Source of the DNA: Chromatiales bacterium
GTDB lineage: Bacteria > Pseudomonadota > Gammaproteobacteria > Xanthomonadales > SZUA-36
Assembly (NCBI GenBank): GCA_024640025.1
Contig: JAHEFT010000007.1
Span: forward strand, 1 to 47,151
Direction: 5' to 3'
DNA: 47,151 nucleotides
The position numbers were made by a program, and so were the translations under genes. Below are positions 1 through 9,296 of the stretch, in pieces. The notes beneath the pieces were generated by a model. It was given only the letters and a program-made list of their open reading frames with translations. It searched no databases and had not been told where the DNA came from. Every line of letters begins with the position of its first letter. The first letter of the stretch is position 1.

Positions 1-2
1 GA

Positions 3-281
3 TTTTCCGCATTGGGTAATCTGACAGACACTGTCACAAAAAACATCTGTGCTACGGAAGCCGATGGTAGACGATTATTTCAACGCGGCGCGTGGACTTA
101 TCGCCTGCAACAGCAGGATCAGAATGATCTTCGAAATGAGCTCAACAAACTGCTTGACGACACCGATCAAGTAGCTAGAAAAATAATCCAAAAGTATGAG
201 GACAAAGATGACTATGCCGGGCAATTGACTGCAGGTGTCAGCTTTTTCTACTTTGAAGAGAACGCCGACCAATATAACTAA
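3..281 (+). CDS. hypothetical protein, 3' part of an ORF open to the left window edge
   Basis: Frame stays open upstream of the listed start at 12 (TTG); no family recognised. Confidence 0.4.
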   Translation, partial: FSALGNLTDTVTKNICATEADGRRLFQRGAWTYRLQQQDQNDLRNELNKLLDDTDQVARKIIQKYEDKDDYAGQLTAGVSFFYFEENADQYN

Positions 282-348
282 TGATTGAAAATTGGAGAGT
301 GGTTGAACGCTTCCTTGAGTCTAAATATTTAACTGAATTGATCGATAT

Positions 349-409
349 TGTCGGGACAGGTGATTTTAGGTTGAATCATAGCTAATGACACCTGACCATT
401 GACCCGACA
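349..409. repeat. imperfect inverted repeat TGTCGGG..CAGGTG / CACCTG..CCCGACA
   Basis: TGTCGGGACAGGTG at 349-362 versus CACCTGACCATTGACCCGACA at 389-409; intergenic. Confidence 0.5.
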
Positions 410-442
410 TTATCGGCAAGAGCAAGCCTCTGGTACGAAAAT

Positions 443-787
443 TTAACCAGGCGGCCAACCCATCTGCCGGCCACCCAGCAAGTGCAGATGAATGTGGTAG
501 ACGGCCTGCCCTCCTGCCCGATTGCAATTCATCACCACGCGGTATCCTTCCTGTGCAATTCCTTCGCTCTCGGCGAGTTCGGCGGCGACCAGAAATAGCT
601 TGCCCGCCATCTCGGTATGCCCTGGCCCCATCTCGTTCATCGTCCTGATGTGCTCTTTGGGAATAATCAATATATGAGTGGGTGCCTGCGGGTTGATGTC
701 ACGAAAGGCAAGGATCTCATCCGTTTCATAAACGATGTCGGCGGGAATCTCGCGATTGATGATTTTCAGAAAAAGATCGTCTGGCAT
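443..787 (-). CDS. hinT: histidine triad (HIT) family nucleotide-binding protein
   Basis: HIHLHLLGGRQMGWPPG triad motif; start at internal Met MPDDLFLKIINREIPADIVYE. Confidence 0.93.
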   Translation of the reverse strand: MPDDLFLKIINREIPADIVYETDEILAFRDINPQAPTHILIIPKEHIRTMNEMGPGHTEMAGKLFLVAAELAESEGIAQEGYRVVMNCNRAGGQAVYHIHLHLLGGRQMGWPPG

Positions 788-888
788 GTTGGCTTCCTGG
801 TGCGATGTCTGATCCCAGTATGGAATAAGCATCCATGAAATCGCAAGAATCGGGTGGCGGATGGAATCAGTCTGGCTAGAATGGCTTC

Positions 889-1722
889 ATGCAAAGAGCA
901 CAACATTTTGATCTCATCGCCGATACCATCAAGTGGATGGTGGAACACCAGGCCGAGCAACCGGACCTGAACAGCCTGTCATCTGCGGTGGGTGTCAGCC
1001 CTCATCATCTTCAGCGAACCTTTCAGCACTGGGCGGGCGTCAGTCCGAAGCAATTCCTGAAGTCCCTGACCCGGAAAGCGGCCCTGGCCCGGCTGGCGGA
1101 AGGTTGTTCTGTCCTGGATGCTGCGCTGGAGTCGGGGCTTTCAGGGCCGGGCCGTCTGCACGATCTGCTGATCTCGACCGATGCACTGACCCCTGGCGAG
1201 GTCAGGAAGCATGGAGAAGGGATTCAGCTCACGTATGGATTTGGCCAATCCCTGTTCGGCCTGTCGCTGGTTGCCTGGACTCCGCGCGGTATTAATTTCC
1301 TGGGTTTCTGCCAGGAAAAAGGAGCGGACCAGACGCTGGCTGATTTGCGCAAGCAGTGGAGCAATGCGAGTTTTTCGGAGGACCCTGCCGGTGCGCAACG
1401 CTGGCTGGACGCCATCTTCAGCAAGAGCGGTGAAAAGCCCATTCCTCTGTGGCTGCGTGGCAGTTCTTTTCAACTCAAGGTATGGGAAGCGTTGCTGGAA
1501 ATACCGGAAGGAACTCACGCCACTTATGGCCAGATGGCGTCACTGATCGGCCACCCCGGCGCCGCCCGTGCTGTTGGCACGGCCATTGGCAACAACCCGG
1601 TCTCCTTTATCATTCCCTGCCATCGCGTGATCCGGCAAATGGGAGAGTTGGGTGGTTACCGTTGGGGCGAATCCACCAAGAGGGCAATCATCGGTTACGA
1701 AGCCGTTTCAGGCGGTTCGTAG
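889..1722 (+). CDS. AraC-type HTH fused to methylated-DNA-[protein]-cysteine S-methyltransferase
   Basis: N-terminal AraC HTH (SPHHLQRTFQHWAGVSPKQF); C-terminal PCHRVI active site and GxxxAARAVGTAIGNNP. Confidence 0.92.
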   Translation: MQRAQHFDLIADTIKWMVEHQAEQPDLNSLSSAVGVSPHHLQRTFQHWAGVSPKQFLKSLTRKAALARLAEGCSVLDAALESGLSGPGRLHDLLISTDALTPGEVRKHGEGIQLTYGFGQSLFGLSLVAWTPRGINFLGFCQEKGADQTLADLRKQWSNASFSEDPAGAQRWLDAIFSKSGEKPIPLWLRGSSFQLKVWEALLEIPEGTHATYGQMASLIGHPGAARAVGTAIGNNPVSFIIPCHRVIRQMGELGGYRWGESTKRAIIGYEAVSGGS

Positions 1723-2418
1723 GTCTACTATCGTTTGGCCAGGCTCAATTTCTTTTTTCATGAGTTGCAGGATCTGTTCGGCGGCTTTTTCGGCTCCGGG
1801 CTGCAACATCGGGTTTTCTGCATGATAGGCCCGCGAACGCAAGGCCGAGCGCAATACCCCCGGGTTAATCCCCAGCACCTGCACGTTTGACGCCTGGCAC
1901 TCGGCGGCAAACTGGCGGGCCAGCGCTTCAAGCGCATGTTTGCTGACGCCATAGGCGCCCCAGAATGCGCCGTTCATTTTGGGCAGGTCTTCCAGCATGA
2001 AGTACAGGCAGGCAGATTCGGATTTTTTGAGCAACGGCAGGCTCTGGGCGCTGAGCAGCCAGGCGGCGTTCAGGTTGACCTGGATGGAGGCCAGCCACTC
2101 GGGCGGTGAAAACTGCTCCAGGGGAGTGAGGCCTTCAAACCGTGCGGCACAATGGACCAGGGCATCGAGCCCACCGAACTCTTCCGCAACTTTATCCAGC
2201 AGGTCGTCAAAATGCTCTGTTCCTGCACCGAGTAAATCCATCGGGTAAAGCCCGGGTTCAGGCAAACCCTGCCCCGTGATGCGGTCCCAGGCCCGCTCCA
2301 GCCCGGGCCGGTCACAGTCGAGCATTACGGTATTAAACCCCTCCTTGGCGCACACCAGGGACAGGGCGGAACCCAGACCCCCGGCTGCCCCGGTTATGAT
2401 GATGGTTTTTGCGCTCAA
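1708..2418 (-). CDS. SDR family oxidoreductase, YciK-like
   Basis: TGAAGGLGSAL NAD-binding motif and YGVSKHALE; probable TTG start at 2418 (track ORF extends to 2496 and would overlap the divergent FmdB gene). Confidence 0.82.
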   Translation of the reverse strand: MSAKTIIITGAAGGLGSALSLVCAKEGFNTVMLDCDRPGLERAWDRITGQGLPEPGLYPMDLLGAGTEHFDDLLDKVAEEFGGLDALVHCAARFEGLTPLEQFSPPEWLASIQVNLNAAWLLSAQSLPLLKKSESACLYFMLEDLPKMNGAFWGAYGVSKHALEALARQFAAECQASNVQVLGINPGVLRSALRSRAYHAENPMLQPGAEKAAEQILQLMKKEIEPGQTIVDLRTA

Positions 2419-2488
2419 GGCCGACTCCCGGTGATAAGCTAGTGGTTTGCCGCCGAAGTTTAACGGTTTTGGAAGGTGAGTTGAAAGC

Positions 2489-2770
2489 ATGCCCATTTAC
2501 GAATATCAGCCCAGCAGCGGCAAGCATTGTGATTACTGCATCGATGGCTTCGAATTATTGAGAAAAATCAGCGACGTCAACCTCGAGCAATGCCCGCAAT
2601 GCCACGCACCGGTCGTGCGGAAGATTTCGGCGCCCAACATCGGCGGTAGCGGGCCGTCTCTGGACTCGGAGAACATTGGAAAACACGGGTTTACACAGTA
2701 CAAACGGGCGGGTAAAGGTGTTTATGAAAAAACCGCCGGCAAAGGACCCAGCGTGATCACCGATGATTGA
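2489..2770 (+). CDS. FmdB-type zinc ribbon protein
   Basis: MPIYEYQPSSGKHCDYC...CPQCHAPVVRKISAP. Confidence 0.85.
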   Translation: MPIYEYQPSSGKHCDYCIDGFELLRKISDVNLEQCPQCHAPVVRKISAPNIGGSGPSLDSENIGKHGFTQYKRAGKGVYEKTAGKGPSVITDD

Positions 2771-2779
2771 TGACGGGCA

Positions 2780-3646
2780 TTACGCCAGGCGGCGCGCATG
2801 CTTCCAGGCAGTGAATAGATCTGGCGGGCCGAGGCGCACCAGTTCCGCCTGGAACTGATCCGGCGCTGTGGCGGCGAGGCGGCTTAATTTGCGGGCGGAC
2901 AAGCCACTGATCGCGAATATGTGCCGGGCCGGTGCATAGTCTTTTAACCGGTTAATGAATGATCCATCAGGGTCCCTGCCCCAGGAAACCGCTTCCTTCA
3001 GCAATTCAGCCATCAGATGGGTCACGCCCGGCGAACCCGGATCGTTCCTGATCTCCTCCCGGCTGACCCCGTGGCGGGCCAGTGACTTGAGCGGTATCCA
3101 CCAGTAACCGCCCTGCTCTTTGTGCCGGGCGCTTTCACGCAGCAGTTGCAACAGGCCATTTCGGGCGAGCAGTTCCGGCCTGAAATCACTCGCGGTGAGC
3201 GGCGATTCAGTCACGGCCAGCTCCAGTTCAAGCTGAGGCCGAAACAATTCCATGCAGGTGTCTTTCAATGCGCCCATGTCCGCCGGCGCTATCGCGGACA
3301 GCCTGTCTTCGACGCCACTGAACAGTTGCACGAGGCTTTTACCGGGCAGTACTTCAGCTGCTCCGGTGCGATTTAATTCCTTCACCAGGGGATGCTGGCT
3401 GGAAGTCCGGTTCTGATGCAGGCATTCGTTGCGCCACCAGCCCAATTTACTGATGGCGACTTCCACGTCGGACGATGCAGAGCCGATGAGTTCGACAACC
3501 GAAAAAAGCGCATAAAGCGGCAACAGCCTTTCCGCGCATTGGGCTGGTGCAAAAACGCGGGAAACACGAAACAGCCTGTTGGTCCTGGATACCTGTTCCC
3601 AGCAGAATAAACGGTCGTTGGCGCTTTCAGAACTTCGGGCAGTCAT
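2780..3646 (-). CDS. squalene/phytoene synthase family protein, probably non-catalytic
   Basis: YALFSVVELIG...KLGWWRNECL and LLQLLRESARHKEQGGYWWIP resemble the fold motifs; Asp-rich motifs absent. Confidence 0.7.
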   Translation of the reverse strand: MTARSSESANDRLFCWEQVSRTNRLFRVSRVFAPAQCAERLLPLYALFSVVELIGSASSDVEVAISKLGWWRNECLHQNRTSSQHPLVKELNRTGAAEVLPGKSLVQLFSGVEDRLSAIAPADMGALKDTCMELFRPQLELELAVTESPLTASDFRPELLARNGLLQLLRESARHKEQGGYWWIPLKSLARHGVSREEIRNDPGSPGVTHLMAELLKEAVSWGRDPDGSFINRLKDYAPARHIFAISGLSARKLSRLAATAPDQFQAELVRLGPPDLFTAWKHARRLA

Positions 3647-4324
3647 TCAATTCCCGGCAGACGGCTTCGACCGGATCAGCTCCACCAGGTCATTCGGATG
3701 ATGAACCGGCAGACTGGCCCTGACTTCTTCTCCGGTCAGTTCGTCCGAACCGTATCCATAGTAAACGGCAGCGGTTTGGGTGCCCGCGGCATTCCCCGCC
3801 TGCACGTCCCTGATGTCGTCTCCGACGAATAGCACCCCTGCAGGCTTTACTTCGAGCATTTCGCAGGCCAGCCAGACGGGCGCGGGGTGTGGTTTACTTT
3901 CGTTCAGGGTGTCGCCGCAAACCACGCATGCAATGGACGCCTTCAGGTTCGCGGCCTCGATGATGGGGAAGGTCAGCGATTCGATCTTATTGGTGACAAT
4001 TCCCCACGGAATCCGGTTGCGGCCCAGGAAATCAAGCAACTCCGGTATGCCGTCGTATAGCCTTGAATGGCGGAAACTGTTCACCGCATAGTGTTCCAGG
4101 AAGCGCTGTCTCCAGGCTTCGAAAAGGTCTGCATCCGTTGCCGGCATTCCTGCCTTGAGCAAACCAACCGCTCCTTTCGATGCATGGCGGCTCATCTCGG
4201 CAACCGCAAGCGGCTCGAGGTTTTCAGTTTCGCGAACCCAGTTCAGCGAACCCACCAGGTCCGGCGCCGAATCCAGCAGGGTTCCATCCAGGTCGAAAAG
4301 CACGGCCTCAATGCGGTTCATCAT
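3647..4324 (-). CDS. HAD-superfamily phosphatase, MupP (MurNAc-6-P phosphatase)/Gph-like
   Basis: LFDLDGTLLDSAPD, WGIVTNK, SKPHPAP, FVGDDIRDVQAGNAAGTQTAAVYYGYG; adjacent to ubiG with a yciK-like gene nearby. Confidence 0.85.
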   Translation of the reverse strand: MMNRIEAVLFDLDGTLLDSAPDLVGSLNWVRETENLEPLAVAEMSRHASKGAVGLLKAGMPATDADLFEAWRQRFLEHYAVNSFRHSRLYDGIPELLDFLGRNRIPWGIVTNKIESLTFPIIEAANLKASIACVVCGDTLNESKPHPAPVWLACEMLEVKPAGVLFVGDDIRDVQAGNAAGTQTAAVYYGYGSDELTGEEVRASLPVHHPNDLVELIRSKPSAGN

Positions 4325-5034
4325 TCGGGCTTGGACGCGTGGACCAGGTAATTGACCCTGACGTTTCCACCCAGCATGACGCTGCGCGTGACCGGGTTGT
4401 AATGCAGCCCGACGATGTCCTTGACCTCAAGTCCAGCATCCCTCAGCCAGGCGCTGAGTTCGGAAGGCCTGATGAAACGGTCATAGCGGTGGGTGCCACG
4501 TGGTAGCAGTCGCGCCACATATTCTGCACCCACAATACCCAGCGCAAATGCCAGCGGAGTTCGGTTCAGCGTCGAAAAGAATCCGTGTCCGCCCGGCTTC
4601 AGAAGCTTTTCTATCGACTGGATGATGGATGCGGGGTCCGGCACGTGTTCGAGCATTTCCATGCAGGTAATGACATCAAAGCCCTCTGGCGATTCCTGCA
4701 CCAGGTCTTCGACCGGTTTTTCCTGGTAGTCGACCGCCAGTCCTGACTCGTGCAGGTGCAGTTTTGCCGTGGCCAGCACGCGTGGGGCCACGTCGATGCC
4801 GGTGACGATTCCGCCCTTGCGGGCCAGGGACTCTGCCAGGATTCCGCCGCCACAACCGACATCCAGCACCCGCGCCCCCGACAATTCCGAACGGTCAGCA
4901 ATAAATTTCAGGCGCGCCGGGTTGAGTTCATGCAGCGGCCGGAAGGGCCCTTCCGGGTCCCACCAACCGGAAGCGACCGAATCAAATTTATCGCGCTCGG
5001 TGTTGTCGATGTTCTGGCTTGTTTGAGATGTCAC
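4321..5034 (-). CDS. ubiG: bifunctional 2-polyprenyl-6-hydroxyphenol methylase / 3-demethylubiquinol 3-O-methyltransferase
   Basis: SAM motif VLDVGCGGGILAESLARKG; WWDPEGPFRPLHELNPARLKFI. Confidence 0.95.
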   Translation of the reverse strand: MTSQTSQNIDNTERDKFDSVASGWWDPEGPFRPLHELNPARLKFIADRSELSGARVLDVGCGGGILAESLARKGGIVTGIDVAPRVLATAKLHLHESGLAVDYQEKPVEDLVQESPEGFDVITCMEMLEHVPDPASIIQSIEKLLKPGGHGFFSTLNRTPLAFALGIVGAEYVARLLPRGTHRYDRFIRPSELSAWLRDAGLEVKDIVGLHYNPVTRSVMLGGNVRVNYLVHASKPE

Positions 5035-6416
5035 AGGGCAAGTTCCTTTACTTCGGTTTCCGTTTCAGCTTCCAGGCCGGCAAGACGGGACTGCCACTTG
5101 CGTGCCGAACGGATCACTGAATCGAGATCTATGGTGGTTAACCGGCCGCCGTCCAGCAATCGTTTTCCGGCAACCCATACGTCCGTGAACTGCCTTCTGG
5201 AAGCCGCATAAATGAGTTGGGACACCACGTGGTGCAGGGGTTGGGTTTCCGGCGCGCTGAGGTCCAGGGCGCACAAATCGGCCTGCTTGCCCGGCTCGAT
5301 GCTGCCGGTGCGCTCGCCCAGGCCTAAAGCCCTGGCTCCGTTGATGGTCATCATATCCAGCACCTGATTGGCATTGACCGCCTTGGCGTCACCGGAAATC
5401 CCCTTGGCCAGCAAGCCAGCCGTCTGCGCCTCGGCGAGCAGGTCAAGATCATTGTTTGCCGCCGCGCCATCGGTTCCCAACGCCACGTTGATCCCCGCCT
5501 TCCAGAGCTCGGTCAGGGGGCAGATACCGCTGGCCAGCTTGAGATTGGACTGTGGGCAGTGCACCACGTTGACACCGGATTTCGCCAGTCGTGCTATATC
5601 ATCCGAGGACAACTGGGTCATGTGAACCGCCTGCAGGCTTGAATTCAACAAGCCATGCTGTTCCAGGCGGTTGAGCGGGTGCAAATCGTGTTGCTGGTGT
5701 GATTGCTTGATCTCCCACTCGGTTTCCAGCAGGTGCATGTGGACCGGCAGGCCCCATTCTGCTGAAAGGTGCGAAACCCGCGAAAGGGTTTCATCCGAGA
5801 CGGTGTAAGGAGCATGGGGCGACAGTGTAAAGCTGACCAGTGGCTGAGATTTCCACTGCTGCTGCAACCGCAGGCCTTTCTCAATATAACTGTCGACATC
5901 GCTGGCCCATGCCGTTTCAATCTCGATAATGGTGATCCCGATGCTCGCACGCATTCCGGTTTCGAGGCATACATCGATGGTTGCGTCAGGAAAAAAGTAC
6001 ATGTCATTGAAACAGGTTGTACCGGAGCGAATCATCTCCGCAACTGCCAACCGCGTGCCGTCAGCGACGAATTCGGGCCCGACAAATTTGCGTTCAGCCG
6101 GCCAGATGTGCTCTTTCAGCCAGACGGGAAGCTCCATGTCATCTGCATAACCACGCAGCAGGGTCATGGGCGTGTGGGTATGGGCATTAACCAGGCCGGG
6201 AAGCAGAACATGTTCGGGCAGACTGATGATCTCCTGGTCCGGCCAGCGACGCCGGGCGTCAGCCAGCGGCAGCACATCCAGGATCAGATCACCCTCTATC
6301 GCGACACAGTAATTTTCATGAACCACGCCTTGCGGCCTGACGGGAACGGTATAGCGGGCGTGAATCAGCGTCACCCCGCCTGACCGACGCTCTGATCTGG
6401 CGTTTGGGTTTCGCAT
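5031..6416 (-). CDS. mtaD: TRZ/ATZ-family amidohydrolase (5-methylthioadenosine/S-adenosylhomocysteine deaminase-like)
   Basis: LLPGLVNAHTHTPMTLLRGYADDMELPVWL; VALGTDGAAANNDLDLL. Confidence 0.88.
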   Translation of the reverse strand: MRNPNARSERRSGGVTLIHARYTVPVRPQGVVHENYCVAIEGDLILDVLPLADARRRWPDQEIISLPEHVLLPGLVNAHTHTPMTLLRGYADDMELPVWLKEHIWPAERKFVGPEFVADGTRLAVAEMIRSGTTCFNDMYFFPDATIDVCLETGMRASIGITIIEIETAWASDVDSYIEKGLRLQQQWKSQPLVSFTLSPHAPYTVSDETLSRVSHLSAEWGLPVHMHLLETEWEIKQSHQQHDLHPLNRLEQHGLLNSSLQAVHMTQLSSDDIARLAKSGVNVVHCPQSNLKLASGICPLTELWKAGINVALGTDGAAANNDLDLLAEAQTAGLLAKGISGDAKAVNANQVLDMMTINGARALGLGERTGSIEPGKQADLCALDLSAPETQPLHHVVSQLIYAASRRQFTDVWVAGKRLLDGGRLTTIDLDSVIRSARKWQSRLAGLEAETETEVKELAL

Positions 6417-6427
6417 CCGGCCGAAGC

Positions 6428-6997
6428 TTATTCCTTCACCCGGGAAACGTATTCGCCGGTCCGGGTATCGACCCGTATTATCTCTTCGTTGTTGACGAAC
6501 AGTGGCACCCGGACTACGGCACCGGTTTCCAGCGTCGCAGGCTTGCCGCCGCCACCGGAAGTATCGCCGCGCAATCCGGGATCGGTTTCCACGATTTTCA
6601 ATTCGGCGAAATTAGGTGGCATCACACTGAGCGGCTCCCCGTTGTACAGCGTCGTCAGGCAGATGTCTTCCTCTTTCAACCACTTGGTGGCGTCACCCAT
6701 GGCCTCTTTCGAAACGGCATGTTGCTCATAGGTTTCAGGGTTCATGAAGTGCCAGAAATCGCCATCGTTATAAAGATACTGCATGTCCATCTCGAACACG
6801 TCGGCGGCTTCTACAGACTCGCCTGAGCGGAAGGTGCGCTCAATCACCCGGCCGGATTTGAGGTTACGCACTTTGACCCGGTTGAACGCCTGGCCCTTGC
6901 CCGGTTTCACAAATTCGTTTTCAACAATATTGTACGGATCACCGTCAAGGATAATCTTCAAACCACTCTTGAATTCACTGGTGCTGTAGGTCGCCAT
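6428..6997 (-). CDS. efp: translation elongation factor P
   Basis: [60 protein letters not shown]; start at internal Met. Confidence 0.96.
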   Translation of the reverse strand: MATYSTSEFKSGLKIILDGDPYNIVENEFVKPGKGQAFNRVKVRNLKSGRVIERTFRSGESVEAADVFEMDMQYLYNDGDFWHFMNPETYEQHAVSKEAMGDATKWLKEEDICLTTLYNGEPLSVMPPNFAELKIVETDPGLRGDTSGGGGKPATLETGAVVRVPLFVNNEEIIRVDTRTGEYVSRVKE

Positions 6998-7221
6998 CTG
7001 GGACTCCGGCTCAAAAGGAGAATGATAACGCGAACGGCGATACGAAGCCATGCGGCCGTTATCTGCTGTCAATTCATTCGGAATTCGGCCATAATTAACC
7101 AGGGGAAGGATCCCCGCGCATTCTGGAATCCAGTTGCGAAATCAAATGTAATTTATTGATTCACAGTGGATATGTGTGTTAAAAATACTCTATAAGTAAG
7201 GGGCATGGAGGCCTATTACAC

Positions 7222-9246
7222 ATGCACAGCGTCAATCTCTTAGTCATAGACCGATCACCCGAGTCCGCTGAGCATGTCAACTCGCTGCTCCGTAATTCCG
7301 GAATTAAAATTCATGTAATTCATGCGCAGACCAGTTCCGAGGTGAAGCGTGCGCTGGACCACGATTCTCCGGTACTGATGCTCTATGCAGACCCCGACCC
7401 GGCTGACGCCCCGACAGAGGAGATCAGCGAGCTGGCCGCCGCATTCAACGTCCCGATGGCGCTTTTTACCACCATGGACGACCCCGAGCGCCTGGCCCGG
7501 ACACTGGCAACCACTGCCTGTTTCGTGATCAATTCACAGGACGAAGACCTGCTCACCGATGCGGTGAGCCGTTTGGTCCGGAGCAGTGAAAACGAACGGA
7601 ACCTGGAAAACCAGCAGCAGTACCTGGAAGAACTGGAACACCGCTACCACCTGCTGCTGGACAGTTCCCGTGATGCGATCGCGTATGTCCACGAAGGACT
7701 CCACGTTTATACCAACCGAACCTACCTGGAAGCACTGGGGGTCAAGGAGGATGCGGAGATCGCCGGCGTTTCTCTGCTGGAAATGCTCGATGCGGGGGAT
7801 GTCAACCTGAAAACACTTTTCAAGGGCCTGTCCAAGGGAACTTTTCCTGCCGGTCCGCTCGAAGTCAAGGTCACCCGGCCGGATGCCGACCAGTTTGACG
7901 CCAGCCTGGTGTTCTCCCCGGCACGTTTTGACGGCGAAGACTGCACCCAGATGATGATGCATCGCAAGGACTCTTCCAACGAGGTTGCAGCGGAACTGGA
8001 ACGCCTGCGAATGACCGACCCCCTGACCCGACTGCACAACCGGAGGGCGTTCTCAAATGCGCTGGAAGATTGCATCGCTTCACCGCCGACAAATGACACT
8101 GCGGCCGTTCTTTACCTGGAAGCGGACGGCCTGGAGCAACTGCAGAACGAACTTACCGTGGAGGCGTTGGACGCCTTCATCACCGACCTCGCCGGCGTCA
8201 TCCGGAAAAATACCGACAGCTCGGACTTTGCGGCCCGCATCACCGATTACGGTTTTGCCTTGCTGATCGCCCGCCCGACGAATGCCCAACTGGAAAAGAC
8301 TGCCCGGGAACTGCTGTCCGAGTACCGAAGCCACATCGTTGAGATTGGCGACCGCGCACTCTCCACTTCGTGCAGCATTGGCATGGCCGCCGTTGGGCGA
8401 CTGACCACGAGTGCGCCTGAAATCATCTCCTTTGCACGCGCAGCACAGACGGAAGCCGCTGAAAAGGGCGACCAACTGGTCGTGTACCGGCCGCAACTGA
8501 CCGCCGTGGCCGCCGTCAGCGGTGAACAGGACTGGATTGACCGGATCAGGATTGCCCTTTCAAACCAGGACTTCTACAGTGTCCAGCAATCGATCGTCAA
8601 CCTGGATGGCGAAGGCGAGCAAATGATGGAAAACACCACCTTCATGCGTGGTGAGGAAGGCGACTACGCGTCACAGGAATTCCAGAAAATTGCGGACCGT
8701 AACGATCTCGCGGGGGCGATAGACCGGCATGTCATTCCAGGACTGCTGAAGACGTTTGTCGATAGTGAGGAACGCCAGATCATCAGCCTGAGCAATAACT
8801 CTATCCTGGATTACGGCTTTCCCGGCTGGTTCGCAGAACAGCTGAAACTGTCCTGCGTGGAGGGCAGCAGGATTATTCTGCAGATAGAGGCCAAGGCCGC
8901 GCTCACCAACCTGCGGCCCGCCCAGCGACTGATGAAAGAACTCAAGCCGCTTGGTTGCAAACTGGCCATCAGCCAGTTCGATTCAGAACGGCGCTCCCGG
9001 CAACTGCTCGAGCACCTCGATGTTTCATTCGTCAAAATTCTTCCGTCGCTGACGGAAGACATGACAGCGATCACCAAGAACCAGGACGTCGTCAACAAGA
9101 TTGTCGAAGCTGCTGAGAAGAACGGTGTCGCCGTTATCGCAGAAGAAGTGGCGGATACGTCCAGCCTGGCCGTGCTTTGGCAATGCGGCGTCAAGCTGAT
9201 CGCCGGTACCTTCCTCAAAGAATCGTCCCAGGCGGCTGCCCAGTAA
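7222..9246 (+). CDS. FimX-like protein: REC-like, PAS, degenerate GGDEF and degenerate EAL domains
   Basis: RYHLLLDSSRDAIAYVHEGLHVYTNRTYLEALG PAS; MTDPLTRLHNRRAF GGDEF-domain start but TDYGF at the active site; EAL region with TTFMR instead of EAL. Confidence 0.82.
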   Translation: MHSVNLLVIDRSPESAEHVNSLLRNSGIKIHVIHAQTSSEVKRALDHDSPVLMLYADPDPADAPTEEISELAAAFNVPMALFTTMDDPERLARTLATTACFVINSQDEDLLTDAVSRLVRSSENERNLENQQQYLEELEHRYHLLLDSSRDAIAYVHEGLHVYTNRTYLEALGVKEDAEIAGVSLLEMLDAGDVNLKTLFKGLSKGTFPAGPLEVKVTRPDADQFDASLVFSPARFDGEDCTQMMMHRKDSSNEVAAELERLRMTDPLTRLHNRRAFSNALEDCIASPPTNDTAAVLYLEADGLEQLQNELTVEALDAFITDLAGVIRKNTDSSDFAARITDYGFALLIARPTNAQLEKTARELLSEYRSHIVEIGDRALSTSCSIGMAAVGRLTTSAPEIISFARAAQTEAAEKGDQLVVYRPQLTAVAAVSGEQDWIDRIRIALSNQDFYSVQQSIVNLDGEGEQMMENTTFMRGEEGDYASQEFQKIADRNDLAGAIDRHVIPGLLKTFVDSEERQIISLSNNSILDYGFPGWFAEQLKLSCVEGSRIILQIEAKAALTNLRPAQRLMKELKPLGCKLAISQFDSERRSRQLLEHLDVSFVKILPSLTEDMTAITKNQDVVNKIVEAAEKNGVAVIAEEVADTSSLAVLWQCGVKLIAGTFLKESSQAAAQ

Positions 9247-9296
9247 AGCGTTCTGCTTCCCTACCGGCGAATGAGGTTTGAAGATAAACTCTGTCC

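Noticed and set aside
7073-7221. possible promoter for the FimX-like gene (TTGATT...TATAAG)
   Set aside because: AT-rich, but -35/-10 spacing does not give a convincing pair, so it is not listed as a feature.
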